The notes below the pieces were generated by a model. The model had not been told where the DNA came from, did no database searches, and was given only the letters and a program-made list of their open reading frames with translations. From Tessaracoccus lacteus (GTDB taxonomy: Bacteria > Actinomycetota > Actinomycetes > Propionibacteriales > Propionibacteriaceae): a DNA stretch of 64,000 bases. Positions 43,798 through 54,720 of this stretch are shown piece after piece; position 1 is the stretch's first letter, and each line of letters opens with the position of its first letter. A program made the translations under genes and the position numbers. The DNA is taken from NCBI RefSeq assembly GCF_029917005.1, contig NZ_CP123967.1, positions 1,922,001 through 1,986,000 of the forward strand, read 5' to 3'.

Positions 43798-46503
43798 TCA
43801 CTTCCTGCGGCGGCGGGGCTTCCGCTCGCCACCGTCTGCGGGGGCCTGCGAGTCGACGGGCTCGTCGAAGCGCAGGTAGCCGGCCCCGTGGCAGTGCTCG
43901 CACGGCTCGGTGAAGGCCTCCGCCAGCCCCGTGCCGATCTTCTTGCGGGTCAGCTGCACGAGGCCGAGGCTCGTGACCTCGGCGACCTGATGGCGTGTCC
44001 GGTCGCGGCCGAGGCACTCGACGAGACGACGCAGCAGCAGGTCCCGGTTGCTCGGGAGCACCATGTCGATGAAGTCGATCACGATGATGCCGCCGATGTC
44101 GCGGAGCCTCAGCTGGCGGACGATCTCCTCGGCCGCCTCCAGGTTGTTGGAGGTGACGGTCGCCTCGAGGTTGCCCGCCGAGCCGGTGAAGCGGCCGGTG
44201 TTGACGTCGATGACGGTCATGGCCTCGGTACGGTCGATGACGAGCGATCCGCCGGACGGGAGGTAGACCTTCCGGTCGAGCGCCTTCGCGATCTGATCGT
44301 CGACCTTGTACTGCGCGAACAGGTCGTGGCCGTCGTCGCCGACCTCGAACTTCTCGAGGCGGTCCTTCAGGTGCGGGGCGACGTGGTCCACGTAGGCGGC
44401 GATGGCCTCGTAGGAGTCCTCCTGAGAGCCGTTGCCCTGGACGATCAGGTGGCCGAAGTCCTCGGTGAAGAGGTCACGGACGATGCGCAGGGTCAGGTCG
44501 GGCTCCGAGTAGAGGGCCTGCGGGGCGCCGCCCTGCTTCGACTTCTTCTCGATGACCTCCCACTGCGCCTTCAGCCGGTTGACGTCGCGCACCAGCTCGT
44601 CCTCGCTGACGCCCTCGGCGGCCGTCCGCACGATCACGGACTCCTCGTCGGAGATCAGGTGGCCGAGCACGGTGCGCAGGCGGTGACGCTCGGTGTCGGG
44701 CAGCTTGCGGGAGATGCCGGACAGGTGGCCGCCCGGCGAGTAGACGATGTAGCGGCCGGGCAGCGAGATGTGCGCCGTCAGGCGGGCACCCTTCGCGCCG
44801 ACGGGGTCCTTCGTGACCTGCACGAGGACGCTCTGGCCGGACTTGAGCACCTTCTCGACCTTGCGGTCCTCGCCGGTGACGTTGAAGGAGGCCCAGTCGA
44901 CCTCTCCCGCGTAGAGCACGGCGTTGCGGCCACGGCCGATGTCGATGAAGGCGGCCTCCATGCTCGGCAGCACGTTCTGCACCTTGCCGAGGTAGATGTT
45001 GCCGATCAGCGACGTGGCCGAGGCCTTGTCGACGTAGTGCTCGACCAGGATGTCGTCCTCGATGACCGCCAGCTGGGTGTACTCCTCCTTCTGGCGGATC
45101 AGGAGGCGTCGGTCGACGGACTCGCGGCGGGCCAGGAACTCGGCCTCGCTGAGGATCGGGGCCCGGCGGCGTCCCGCGGCGCGGGACTCCTTGCGGCGCT
45201 GCCGCTTGGCCTCCATACGGGTCGATCCCTCGATGCCGGTGATCTCGTCGTCGCCGGTGCCGTGGGACTCGCCCTCGCCACGACGGCGGCGGCGGCGACG
45301 ACGACGGGTGGTTGTGCCGCCCTCGTCCGACGACTCGGACTCGCCGTCGGGCTCGCCCTCGGCGTCGGTATCGGTGCCCTGCTCGTCGGGGGACTCGTCG
45401 GACTCGTCCGTGTCGTCGCCCTGCTCGCCCTCGCCGTCGTCGCGGGAGTCGGAGCGGCGGCGGCGGCGGCCGCCCCGGCGGCGACGGCGGCGCGACGGGC
45501 GCGCGTCGGACTCCTCCGCGTCGGCATCCTCGTCCTCGTTCTCCTCGGAGTCCTCGGATTCCTCGGCGTCGGCATCGGCGTCCGCGGACTCCTCGTCGGA
45601 GTCGGCCTCGGCGGTCTCCTCGTCCTCGTCCTCATCGTCGCCACCGGCGATGGCGCCGGCGAGCGCGGCCAGCTCGGCCGCGCGGGCCTCTGCAGTCATG
45701 AAGGGGTCGGCGAGCACGGCCTTGCGGGCCTCGGCGAGCTTTTCGGCCTCGCGCAGCGCGGCGCCGATGGGATCTGACTCGTCCGCCTCGGCGGCGGGCT
45801 CGGGCGCTGCAGCGGGTCGTGCGGCCCGGCGACGGCGGGCGCGGGGCGCCTCGCGGGCGGGTTCGGCCTCGGTCACCGGCTCGGGAACGGCCTCGGGCTC
45901 CGGGGTGGCGGCGGGCTCAGGTGCGACGACCTCGTCGGCGGGAGCCGCGACAGGCTCCGGAGCCGCGGCGGGCCGGGAGGCGGCACGACGGCGGCGGGCA
46001 GGCTTCGTCTCGGCGGGCTCGGCGACGACCGCGGGGGTCTCCTCGACGACGGGCTCGGCCACGGCCTCGGGGGCCGGCGCCTCGACCGCGGCGGGCGCCT
46101 CGGGTGCCGGGGCCTTCTCGGCGGGGGCGCTCTGGCGGGTGGCGCGACGGCGCGCGGGCTTCTTCACGGGCTCGGCGGGGGCGTCGTCGGCCGCGGCCTC
46201 GGGCGCCGTGTCCGCGGGGGCCTCGGCCTGATCGGCGGGGGTCTCGTCGGCGACCTGCACGCGACGTCGGCGGCCGGCGGGCTCAGCGACCCTGGTGCTG
46301 GCGCGGCGGCGCCTCGGGGTGAGGTCCTCCTCGGGGGCCGCGTCGGGCGCCTCGACCGCGGGGGCCTCGGGCTGCACGGTGACCTCGGGCTGGGCGGGGG
46401 TCTCGACCTTGACGGGGGCCCCGGCCGGTCGGGCGGCTGCCCTGCGGCGACGGGTGGGGGTGGTCGGTGCTGTGATTTCCGGACCGTTTTCCGTGTCGAG
46501 CAT
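43798..46503 (-). CDS. rne: Ribonuclease E/G
   Basis: A 901-residue endoribonuclease for mRNA decay and rRNA/tRNA processing. The first 430 or so residues are low complexity: Pro/Ala/Glu repeats broken by RRRRA-type basic patches, a long Asp/Glu-Ser stretch, then RRRRRRRRR. The S1 domain begins near 475 (YTQLAVIEDDILVEHYVD). The Mg ligands are in VIDVNTGRF (about 763) and IDFIDM (about 808), and the zinc-link is CEHC near 868. The actinobacterial layout, with disorder at the N-terminus rather than the C-terminus, matches Mycobacterium and Streptomyces RNase E. ATG 46503 has AAGGAG 4 bases upstream; the longer reading lacks one. Confidence 0.93.
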   Translation of the reverse strand: MLDTENGPEITAPTTPTRRRRAAARPAGAPVKVETPAQPEVTVQPEAPAVEAPDAAPEEDLTPRRRRASTRVAEPAGRRRRVQVADETPADQAEAPADTAPEAAADDAPAEPVKKPARRRATRQSAPAEKAPAPEAPAAVEAPAPEAVAEPVVEETPAVVAEPAETKPARRRRAASRPAAAPEPVAAPADEVVAPEPAATPEPEAVPEPVTEAEPAREAPRARRRRAARPAAAPEPAAEADESDPIGAALREAEKLAEARKAVLADPFMTAEARAAELAALAGAIAGGDDEDEDEETAEADSDEESADADADAEESEDSEENEDEDADAEESDARPSRRRRRRGGRRRRRSDSRDDGEGEQGDDTDESDESPDEQGTDTDAEGEPDGESESSDEGGTTTRRRRRRRRRGEGESHGTGDDEITGIEGSTRMEAKRQRRKESRAAGRRRAPILSEAEFLARRESVDRRLLIRQKEEYTQLAVIEDDILVEHYVDKASATSLIGNIYLGKVQNVLPSMEAAFIDIGRGRNAVLYAGEVDWASFNVTGEDRKVEKVLKSGQSVLVQVTKDPVGAKGARLTAHISLPGRYIVYSPGGHLSGISRKLPDTERHRLRTVLGHLISDEESVIVRTAAEGVSEDELVRDVNRLKAQWEVIEKKSKQGGAPQALYSEPDLTLRIVRDLFTEDFGHLIVQGNGSQEDSYEAIAAYVDHVAPHLKDRLEKFEVGDDGHDLFAQYKVDDQIAKALDRKVYLPSGGSLVIDRTEAMTVIDVNTGRFTGSAGNLEATVTSNNLEAAEEIVRQLRLRDIGGIIVIDFIDMVLPSNRDLLLRRLVECLGRDRTRHQVAEVTSLGLVQLTRKKIGTGLAEAFTEPCEHCHGAGYLRFDEPVDSQAPADGGERKPRRRRK

Positions 46504-46515
46504 GCGGCTCCTTAA

Positions 46516-46659
46516 CGCGCGAACGCGCGGACCTGGCACAGCGAGCTGTGCGCTAAGACTGACGGTCGACCGGAGCGGGTGAAGAGTCGCGGCACGCTTG
46601 CCGCGGTGCGGTTCCCGCCGCCCCTGGTGGCACCGGGAGGTGCCCTGACCTACGGGTCA
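46516..46659 (-). promoter_or_regulatory. Structured rne 5' leader with five consecutive hairpins
   Basis: Five short hairpins occur one after another: TGACC/GGTCA (46646-46659), GGCACC/GGTGCC (46629-46644), CGCGGC/GCCGCG (46588-46605), GCACAG/CTGTGC (46536-46551) and CGCGC/GCGCG (46516-46529). The last ends 13 bases before the ATG. In E. coli, rne mRNA controls its own decay through hairpins in its 5' leader; a similar feedback role is inferred here. Confidence 0.6.
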
Positions 46660-46696
46660 TTCTCTCACAAGTCACCAAAAAGGCGCCATCTGTGAC

Positions 46697-46711
46697 CGGC
46701 GGGTCCCGCCG
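46697..46711 (-). terminator. Small hairpin after the DUF2344 gene
   Basis: CGGCGG (46697-46702) and CCGCCG (46706-46711) form a 6-bp stem with a 3-base loop 11 bases after the stop codon. It is a weak terminator candidate, lying just before the rne leader. Confidence 0.35.
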
Positions 46712-46721
46712 ATTTCACCCC

Positions 46722-47420
46722 TCAGCTGAGTGGGTCGCCGATCTCGCCGTCGCGGAGCGGACCCTGCACGAGGCGGGTCAGCAGCGCCTGCTGCGGCACG
46801 CGGTCGTCGATCATCCGCAGGGCCGTCATGACGTCGTCGGGCCGCACCAGTGGCGTCTGGTGGATCGACCGGAGCCGGAGCGTCTCGTCGTCAGCGGCCT
46901 CCAGCGAGATGATCGCCGACCGCACGTCGAAGCTGCGCAGCCCGTTCTTCGTCATGCGCTCGACGGGGAACTCGTCCCGCGCCAGGAGTCCGGCCACCGC
47001 CCCGGCGAGCACGCCCGGCTCCGCGTCGGCGACCTTCAGCACCCAGTCGGAGGCCTGGAGGAGGTCGCCGAGGGAAGCTTTGACTGCGTCGGCCGCGGCC
47101 AGCACGACGAACCCCGTGGGGAGCACCTCGTTGAGGGCCGCGACGATCTTGGCCGGGTCGCAGACCTCCCTCAGCCCCAGCTCGACGTACTCGGCCTCCG
47201 ACGCGGCGGACGTGGGCGCCGCGTTGGCGTAGGAGATGCGGGGATGCGGGTTGAAGCCGGACGAGTAGGCCATCGGGATCTCGGCGCGCCGGAGGGCACG
47301 CTCGAGGGCGCGCCCGAAGTCGCGGTGCGACGTGAACCGGCCGGGCCCGCGCTTGGCGTAGCGGAGGCGGAGCTTCTGCGCAGGCGGGGCCTGCTGGACC
47401 GGCGGCTGTCGATTTCCCAC
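46722..47420 (-). CDS. Radical SAM-associated DUF2344 protein (TIGR03936 family)
   Basis: A 232-residue protein with the family hallmark LRLRYAKRGPGRFTSHRDFGRALERALRR near the start and AYSSGFNPHPRISYA. It is normally fused to, or directly follows, the TIGR03960 B12/radical-SAM protein, and the pair is thought to act on RNA or lipid substrates; the reaction is unknown. Here the partner lies at 49433-51391, separated by two plus-strand genes. It starts with GTG, with TACACT 13 bases upstream, so it has its own, probably leaderless, promoter. Confidence 0.88.
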   Translation of the reverse strand: MGNRQPPVQQAPPAQKLRLRYAKRGPGRFTSHRDFGRALERALRRAEIPMAYSSGFNPHPRISYANAAPTSAASEAEYVELGLREVCDPAKIVAALNEVLPTGFVVLAAADAVKASLGDLLQASDWVLKVADAEPGVLAGAVAGLLARDEFPVERMTKNGLRSFDVRSAIISLEAADDETLRLRSIHQTPLVRPDDVMTALRMIDDRVPQQALLTRLVQGPLRDGEIGDPLS

Positions 47421-47427
47421 GGCGTGA

Positions 47428-47464
47428 AGTGTAACTGGGCGCTGCCCGACGACGGGGATAGGGT
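47428..47464. promoter_or_regulatory. Divergent promoter pair
   Basis: Two -10-like hexamers face away from each other: TACACT on the minus strand (complement of 47428-47433) for the DUF2344 gene, and TAGGGT at 47459-47464 on the plus strand for the MFS gene. The plus-strand start would lie near 47471, giving a leader of about 33 bases to ATG 47504. Confidence 0.4.
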
Positions 47465-47503
47465 GACGTGGTTCCGTCCCCCAACGAGAAGAGACCCACG
47501 ACG

Positions 47504-48691
47504 ATGACCTGGCTCAGACGGTGGTGGCCCCTCGTGGCGATCCTGGCGTTGGCCTTCAACCTGCGCCCGGTCGCCTCGTCGATCGGCCCGGTGCTGACCG
47601 AGATCACCGTCGACCTCGGCCTCAGCGGCGCCACCGCCGGGCTGCTCACGTCCCTGCCGACCATCTGCTTCGCCGTCTTCGGCGCCGCGGCTCCCTGGAT
47701 CTCGCAGCGGCTCGGCCTGTCGTGGACGATCGCGCTCGCGCTGGGGGCCCTCGTCGTGGGCCAGACGGGGCGCGTGCTGGCACCCTCGGGGACCCTCTTC
47801 CTCGGCTGGTCGATGCTGGCGCTGGCGGGCATGGCGCTGGCCAACGTGCTGATGCCGACCCTGGTGCGTCTCCACTACCCGGACCGGATCGCGCTGGCGA
47901 CGTCGCTCTACTCCCTCACCCTGTCGCTGGGCCTGACCGCCGCGAGCAGCGTGACCGTGCCGCTGGCGAACGCGCTGGGAGGATGGCGCGCCGCCCTGTC
48001 GGCGGGCATCGTCGCCGCCGCCCTCGCCCTGCTGTGCTGGCTGCCGCTGCTGCTGCGCGGGCGCTCCGCGACCGGGTCCACGGGAAAGCCGGTGTCGCTG
48101 GCACGCGTGGCCCGCACGCCGCTCGGCTGGGCCATGGCGGTGTTCTTCGGCATCCAGTCGGCGCAGGCCTACTCGATCTTCGGCTGGCTGCCGTCGGTCT
48201 ACCGCGGCGCCGGCCTGAGTGAGGTGGAGGCCGGGCTGATGCTGGGCATCGCGACGGGCGTCGGCGTGATCCCCGCGTTCCTGATCCCGGCCTATGTGGC
48301 GCGCGCGCGGAACCCCGGGCGGCTCTTCCTGGTCATCATGTGCTTCCTGGTGATGGGCTACGTGGGGCTGCTGAGCGCGCCGACGACCGTCCCCTGGCTG
48401 TGGGCGGTGTTCCTGGCGCTCGGCACCACGTCGTTCCCGCTGATCCTGGCACTGTTCGGCACCCGCGCCACCACGCCGGCCGCGACAGCCGCGCTGAGCG
48501 GCTTCGCGCAGGCCGTCGGCTACGCCATCGCGACGGTCGGGCCGCTGTCCTTCGGCATCCTGCACCAGGTCACCGGCGGCTGGGTCGCGCCGATCGGCCT
48601 GCAGCTGGCGCTCTGCATCCCCATGGTGATCGCCGGCCTCTACGCCTGCCGGCCGATCGTCATCGAGGACCAGCTACGTTGGGGCGCATGA
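47504..48691 (+). CDS. MFS transporter, CynX/NimT-like
   Basis: A 395-residue twelve-helix transporter. LALAFNLRPVASSIGPVLTEI near the N-terminus is characteristic of the CynX/NimT cyanate and nitroimidazole transporter branch. The substrate is unknown; efflux of small anions or drugs is plausible. ATG 47504 (MTWLRRWWPL) begins just before the first helix; GTG 47468 is an alternative that would place the start before the likely transcription start. Its stop overlaps the next gene's ATG (ATGA). Confidence 0.85.
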   Translation: MTWLRRWWPLVAILALAFNLRPVASSIGPVLTEITVDLGLSGATAGLLTSLPTICFAVFGAAAPWISQRLGLSWTIALALGALVVGQTGRVLAPSGTLFLGWSMLALAGMALANVLMPTLVRLHYPDRIALATSLYSLTLSLGLTAASSVTVPLANALGGWRAALSAGIVAAALALLCWLPLLLRGRSATGSTGKPVSLARVARTPLGWAMAVFFGIQSAQAYSIFGWLPSVYRGAGLSEVEAGLMLGIATGVGVIPAFLIPAYVARARNPGRLFLVIMCFLVMGYVGLLSAPTTVPWLWAVFLALGTTSFPLILALFGTRATTPAATAALSGFAQAVGYAIATVGPLSFGILHQVTGGWVAPIGLQLALCIPMVIAGLYACRPIVIEDQLRWGA

Positions 48692-49428
48692 GCGAACTCA
48701 CCGTCCACACGTACGGCCGCGACGACGCGCCGACTATGGTCCTGGTGCACGGCCTCTCCGACGACGGCACGGCCTGGCCCGACGCCGTCGAACGCTGGGG
48801 CGACGACTGGCGGCTGCTGGCCGTCGACCAGCGGGGACACGGCGCCTCGCCGCGCTTCCGGCCCGACGAGCTGGCCCACACCGCGGAGATCCTGGAGGAC
48901 GACCTCGTCGCCGTGCTGGAGGAGCAGGACTCCCCCGTCGTGCTGGTCGGGCACTCGCTCGGCGGCCTGATGGCCGCCCGCGCCGCCCTCCGGGTCCCGG
49001 AGAAGGTCCGGGCGCTCGTGCTGGAGGATCCCGCCAAGCCTCGCCCGGGCGAGGACACCGAGTTCCTGCCGTTCGTGGAGTCGGTCGTCGCCAACCCGGG
49101 CGCGGCGATCGCGCGGCAGGCCGCGGAGTCGACGTGGAGCGGCCAGGAGCTGCTGGCCTGGGCCAAGTCCAAGGAGCGCGTCGACCTCGGCTACCTCGCG
49201 GGTGGGCTGACGCTCGGCCGGATGGGCTGGGAGACGGGCCTGTTCGACCGGCTGGCCACGCCCACCCTCGTCCTGGTGCCCGTCGACGGCCCGATGGCCC
49301 CGGACCCCGAGCTGATCCCCGGCGATCTCGTCCGGGTCGCCGAGGTGCCGGGCGCGGGCCACTGCGTGCGCCGCGACCGGCCCGAGGCGTTCTACGGCGC
49401 CGTCGAGGAGTTCCTCGCCGGGTTGTGA
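48688..49428 (+). CDS. Alpha/beta-fold hydrolase
   Basis: A 246-residue soluble hydrolase. It has the oxyanion HG dipeptide in VLVHGLSDDG (18-27), the nucleophile elbow VGHSLGG with Ser90, and the catalytic His225 in GAGHCVRRDRP. An acidic residue before it (in VPVDGP) is the likely third member. There is no signal peptide. It is coupled to the MFS gene by an ATGA overlap, so the two may act together, for example on a compound that is taken up or expelled. Substrate is unknown. Confidence 0.88.
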   Translation: MSELTVHTYGRDDAPTMVLVHGLSDDGTAWPDAVERWGDDWRLLAVDQRGHGASPRFRPDELAHTAEILEDDLVAVLEEQDSPVVLVGHSLGGLMAARAALRVPEKVRALVLEDPAKPRPGEDTEFLPFVESVVANPGAAIARQAAESTWSGQELLAWAKSKERVDLGYLAGGLTLGRMGWETGLFDRLATPTLVLVPVDGPMAPDPELIPGDLVRVAEVPGAGHCVRRDRPEAFYGAVEEFLAGL

Positions 49429-49432
49429 GCCG

Positions 49433-51391
<1,959 letters not shown>

Positions 51392-51429
51392 AGCGCGGAC
51401 AAGGATAACCCGCGCGTACCGTCAGTTCC

Positions 51430-52449
51430 TCACTGACGAGGGCCGGCGGCCTCGATCCCGCGCCTGCGGGCCATGAGTTCGACCACGACGACGATCGCCG
51501 CGACGAAGACCAGCTGGATCAGCACGGCCGGGCTGCCGGCGCCCTCGCCCCGGTCGAAGAGCGCGTCGATGTCCTGGAACGGGACGAAGGCCATGCCGAT
51601 CATGTTGTTCGCCACGTGCACCGCCACGGCGGCCTCCAGCCCTCCGGTGCGCCAGGTCAGCCAGGCGAGCAGCATGCCCATGGTGAAGTAGAAGACGTTG
51701 AGCCACGGGTCGCTCGCGGCATGCAGCGACATGAACACGCCGGAGCTGACGACCGCCGCGACGACGAAGGCGACGCGGTCGGACGGGATCCAGGAGCCGA
51801 CGGTCCGGAGCAGGACGCCGCGCAGCAGGTACTCCTCAGCGGCGGCCTGGAACGGGGTGACGAGCATCAGGCCGAGGAACAGCCACCAGGAGTAGGGGAA
51901 GACCTGCAGGCCGAGCGAGTCGACGCCGTCGATGAGCACGGAGATCCCCGTGTAGAGGGCGATGCCGACGAGCGCCACGCCGACCGCCGGCCAGAACCAG
52001 CGCCAGCGGAAGTGGCCGACGACGCTGCTCAGGTAGCCGGGCCGCTGGCCCGCGATCCGGCCGAGCAGGAAAGCGACGGGGACGAGCAGGGCAAGGCCCA
52101 GGCTGTTGGCGAAGACGATGCCGGGCGTGAAGGACCCCCCGGCCATCGACTCGATGAGTTCGATGAGGTCGGTGCCGGTCATGTAGGCCTCGACGAAGAC
52201 TGCGACCAGCGTCACGACCGTGCTGACCAGGAGGAACATGGCCGCGCCGACCAGCGCCGCGACGATCGGGCGCCAGGCGGGCAGGCCGGGGGCGCGCCAG
52301 AACTGCGGGTAACGCGTCGGCGTGACAGGCAGCACGGGGGCAGGAGGCAGGGGCGGAGGGGCGGGCGCGGCCACCACGGGCGGCGGCCACGCGGGCGGCG
52401 CCCACTGCGGGGGCGGGCCGTACGAAGGGGGAGTCTGCGGGTCCGTCAC
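51430..52449 (-). CDS. CPBP family intramembrane glutamic endopeptidase
   Basis: A 339-residue polytopic membrane protein. A Pro-rich N-terminal tail (PPPLPPAPVLPV) precedes about eight helices. The CPBP/Abi motif EEYLLRG near 203 carries the catalytic Glu pair, and further conserved His residues are in SLHAASDPW and VAVHVANN. Members cleave membrane peptides (CAAX-like processing, bacteriocin self-immunity); the target here is unknown. It starts with GTG directly after the ndk stop. Confidence 0.9.
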   Translation of the reverse strand: MTDPQTPPSYGPPPQWAPPAWPPPVVAAPAPPPLPPAPVLPVTPTRYPQFWRAPGLPAWRPIVAALVGAAMFLLVSTVVTLVAVFVEAYMTGTDLIELIESMAGGSFTPGIVFANSLGLALLVPVAFLLGRIAGQRPGYLSSVVGHFRWRWFWPAVGVALVGIALYTGISVLIDGVDSLGLQVFPYSWWLFLGLMLVTPFQAAAEEYLLRGVLLRTVGSWIPSDRVAFVVAAVVSSGVFMSLHAASDPWLNVFYFTMGMLLAWLTWRTGGLEAAVAVHVANNMIGMAFVPFQDIDALFDRGEGAGSPAVLIQLVFVAAIVVVVELMARRRGIEAAGPRQ

Positions 52450-52450
52450 G

Positions 52451-52858
52451 TCAGAGGCCCGGGAACCAGAGCGCGATCTCGGCGTCCGCGGAGCCCTGGG
52501 AATCGGAGGCGTGCACCGCGTTGTGACGCGTGGAGGTGGCGAACTGGGCCCGGATGGTGCCGGGTGCCGCCTTCGCCGGGTCGGTGGCGCCGTGCAGCAC
52601 CCGGACGCGGGCGACCGCGTCGTCGCCGCTGACCACGGCGGCCACCAGCGGGCCTGAGGTCATGAAGTCGCGCAGCGGCGCGTAGTACTCGCGCCCGACG
52701 TGCTCGTGGTAATGGCGGTCGGCGAAGTCGTCGTCGATCGTGCGCAGGCTCAGCGCCTCGATGACGAGCCCCTCGCGCTCGTAGCGCGCGAGGATGTCGC
52801 CGACGTTGCCCGCCGACACCGCGTCGGGCTTGATGATGATGAAGGTCCGCTGCGTCAC
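52451..52858 (-). CDS. ndk: Nucleoside diphosphate kinase
   Basis: A 135-residue enzyme that equalises NTP pools using ATP. It has IIIKPDAV (Lys10), the HGATDPAKAAPGTIRAQFA loop, and the phospho-histidine His116 in NAVHASDS. The GTG start overlaps the DUF4233 stop (GTGA). The folC-DUF4233-ndk order is typical of actinobacteria. Confidence 0.96.
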   Translation of the reverse strand: MTQRTFIIIKPDAVSAGNVGDILARYEREGLVIEALSLRTIDDDFADRHYHEHVGREYYAPLRDFMTSGPLVAAVVSGDDAVARVRVLHGATDPAKAAPGTIRAQFATSTRHNAVHASDSQGSADAEIALWFPGL

Positions 52859-53202
52859 TGGGCAGCCTCCTGTCGGGTCTCGAGGCGCCGTCCGAGCACG
52901 ACGCACGACGCCCAGATGAGGGCGAAGATGATGCCCATGGCGTACATCCACGGGGTCAGGAGGCCAAGTCCGATCGTCACGACCTGGGCGGCCCAGCCGA
53001 CCAGGTAACCCCACCGCCTCCTCAGGCCGACGACGCCGACGAGGCAGAGGACCGTCGCCACGGCACACCAGGCCGCTCCCGTCCCCATGGAGACGCCGGA
53101 GACCTGGATCATGCCGATGTAGCCGAGCCAGATGACGATCACCTGGCAGATGAGCGTGCCCATGGCAGGCATGTGCATCGGGCTCTTCGGGTCCAGCGTC
53201 AC
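52855..53202 (-). CDS. DUF4233 membrane protein
   Basis: A 115-residue protein with four predicted helices (about 12-32, 38-58, 64-84, 86-106), beginning VTLDPKSPMHMP. The sequence between folC and ndk, with RRRWGYLVGWAAQVVTIGLG, fits DUF4233, an actinobacterial family of unknown function. GTG 53202 overlaps the folC stop (GTGA); a longer reading to 53364 lies inside folC and is rejected. Confidence 0.88.
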   Translation of the reverse strand: MTLDPKSPMHMPAMGTLICQVIVIWLGYIGMIQVSGVSMGTGAAWCAVATVLCLVGVVGLRRRWGYLVGWAAQVVTIGLGLLTPWMYAMGIIFALIWASCVVLGRRLETRQEAAQ

Positions 53203-54533
53203 GAGTCCTCCCCGGTGGCGAGCAGCTCGAGTGCCTCCCCGGCCGCGATGACGGACCCGGCGACGAGCACGCCCGCCTGGCCGTCGGCCGTGTCGGCGAG
53301 CATCACGGCGAGGTCGATCGCCTCCGCGATCGTGCCCGCCCGGTGGACCTGCTCGGTGCGCCACACCGTCTCGGCCACGGCGGCCAGGTCGTCGACGCTG
53401 CGCGCCCGCGGCGTGGAGGACACCTTCGTGATGACCACCTGGTCCATCCGTTCGGCGAAGATCTCCAGCACCCCGGTGGCGTCCTTGTCGCTCATCATGG
53501 CGACGACACCGATGACGGGCGCGAAGTCGAAGCTCTCGGTCAGCGCGTCGATGGTGACGCGCGCGGCCTGCGGGTTGTGGGCCGTGTCGACGACGATGGG
53601 CGGCGAGGTGCGGGCCAGCTGCAGGCGGGCGGGAGCCTCGACGGCTCCGAGTCCCTCGACGATGATCTCGGGGTTGAGCGGCTGCGACCCGAGGAAGGCC
53701 TCCACCGCCGCGACGGCGAGCGCCGCGTTGCGGGCCATGTGCTCGCCGTAGAGGGGGAGGAACACGTCGGCGACGGGGCCGCCGGTGGTCTCGAGCCGCA
53801 GGAGCTGGCCGCCGACCGCGAGCTGCCTCGAGAGGAGCCCGAAGTCGGGGCCCTCCGCCTTGATGGGGGCGCCGACCTCGACGGCGCGGTTGAGCAGCAC
53901 CCGCGCGGCCTCTGGATCCTGGCCGGCGAGGACGGCGGTGCCGCCCTCCTTGATGACGCCGGCCTTCTCCCCCGCGATCTCCGCGATGGTGTTGCCGAGG
54001 ATGTGCGTGTGGTCCAACCCGATGGGGGCGACGACGGCGATGGTGGCGTCCGCGACGCTCGTGGCGTCCCAGCGTCCGCCGAGGCCGACCTCCATGACCG
54101 CGACGTCGACGGGTGCGTCGGCGAAGGCGGCGTAGGCCATGCCCGTGATGACCTCGAAAAAGGTCATGGCGACCCCGTCGATCTGCTGCTCGTCGACCAT
54201 GGCGACGTAGGGCTCGATGTCGTGCCAGACCTCGTCGAAGCGCTCGACGGAGATGGGCTCGCCGTCGATGACGATGCGCTCGCGCACGTCGGTCAGGTGC
54301 GGGCTCGCGAAGCGGCCGGTGCGCAGCCCCGCGGCGCGCAGCAGCGTCTCGATCATGATGGCCGTGCTGCCCTTGCCGTTGGTGCCCGCGACCTGGATCA
54401 CGGGGGTGGCCCGCTGCGGGTCGCCGAGGAGTTCCATCAGCGCGGAGATGCGGCCGAGGCCGGGGGCGACCCGGTGCTCGGGCCAGCGGCTGGTCAGCTC
54501 TGCAACGAGCTCTGCGTGCGTCGATTGGGTCAT
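53199..54533 (-). CDS. folC: Bifunctional folylpolyglutamate synthase/dihydrofolate synthase
   Basis: A 444-residue Mur-ligase-family enzyme that adds glutamate to dihydropteroate and folates. The P-loop is VAGTNGKGST (48-57), with SPHLTDVRERI, GLGGRWDAT and GLDHTHILG. The C-terminal domain has DTAHNPQAA. ATG 54533 (MTQSTHAEL) is clear. In most actinobacteria folC follows valS on the same strand; here valS is on the opposite strand, about 1.1 kb away. Confidence 0.94.
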   Translation of the reverse strand: MTQSTHAELVAELTSRWPEHRVAPGLGRISALMELLGDPQRATPVIQVAGTNGKGSTAIMIETLLRAAGLRTGRFASPHLTDVRERIVIDGEPISVERFDEVWHDIEPYVAMVDEQQIDGVAMTFFEVITGMAYAAFADAPVDVAVMEVGLGGRWDATSVADATIAVVAPIGLDHTHILGNTIAEIAGEKAGVIKEGGTAVLAGQDPEAARVLLNRAVEVGAPIKAEGPDFGLLSRQLAVGGQLLRLETTGGPVADVFLPLYGEHMARNAALAVAAVEAFLGSQPLNPEIIVEGLGAVEAPARLQLARTSPPIVVDTAHNPQAARVTIDALTESFDFAPVIGVVAMMSDKDATGVLEIFAERMDQVVITKVSSTPRARSVDDLAAVAETVWRTEQVHRAGTIAEAIDLAVMLADTADGQAGVLVAGSVIAAGEALELLATGEDS

Positions 54534-54720
54534 GGTGGGGCCAAGACTAGCCGCCCGGCAGAACCGGCCGGCACGGAACTGAACCACGACATCGCATTGT
54601 CGTCGACAGCAGATGGAGGTCTCCGACGCGGACGACCACCGCACCAACTAGTTGAACTTTCCATCTTTATGGACGCCACCTAAGATGGCCCCGACCGCCG
54701 AACTTTCAGGAGCTACGCCC

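Noticed and set aside
54651-54657. TTGAAC as -35 element for the DsbA-like gene
   Set aside because: It lies 23 bases from the TAAGAT hexamer at 54681, too far for a standard promoter.
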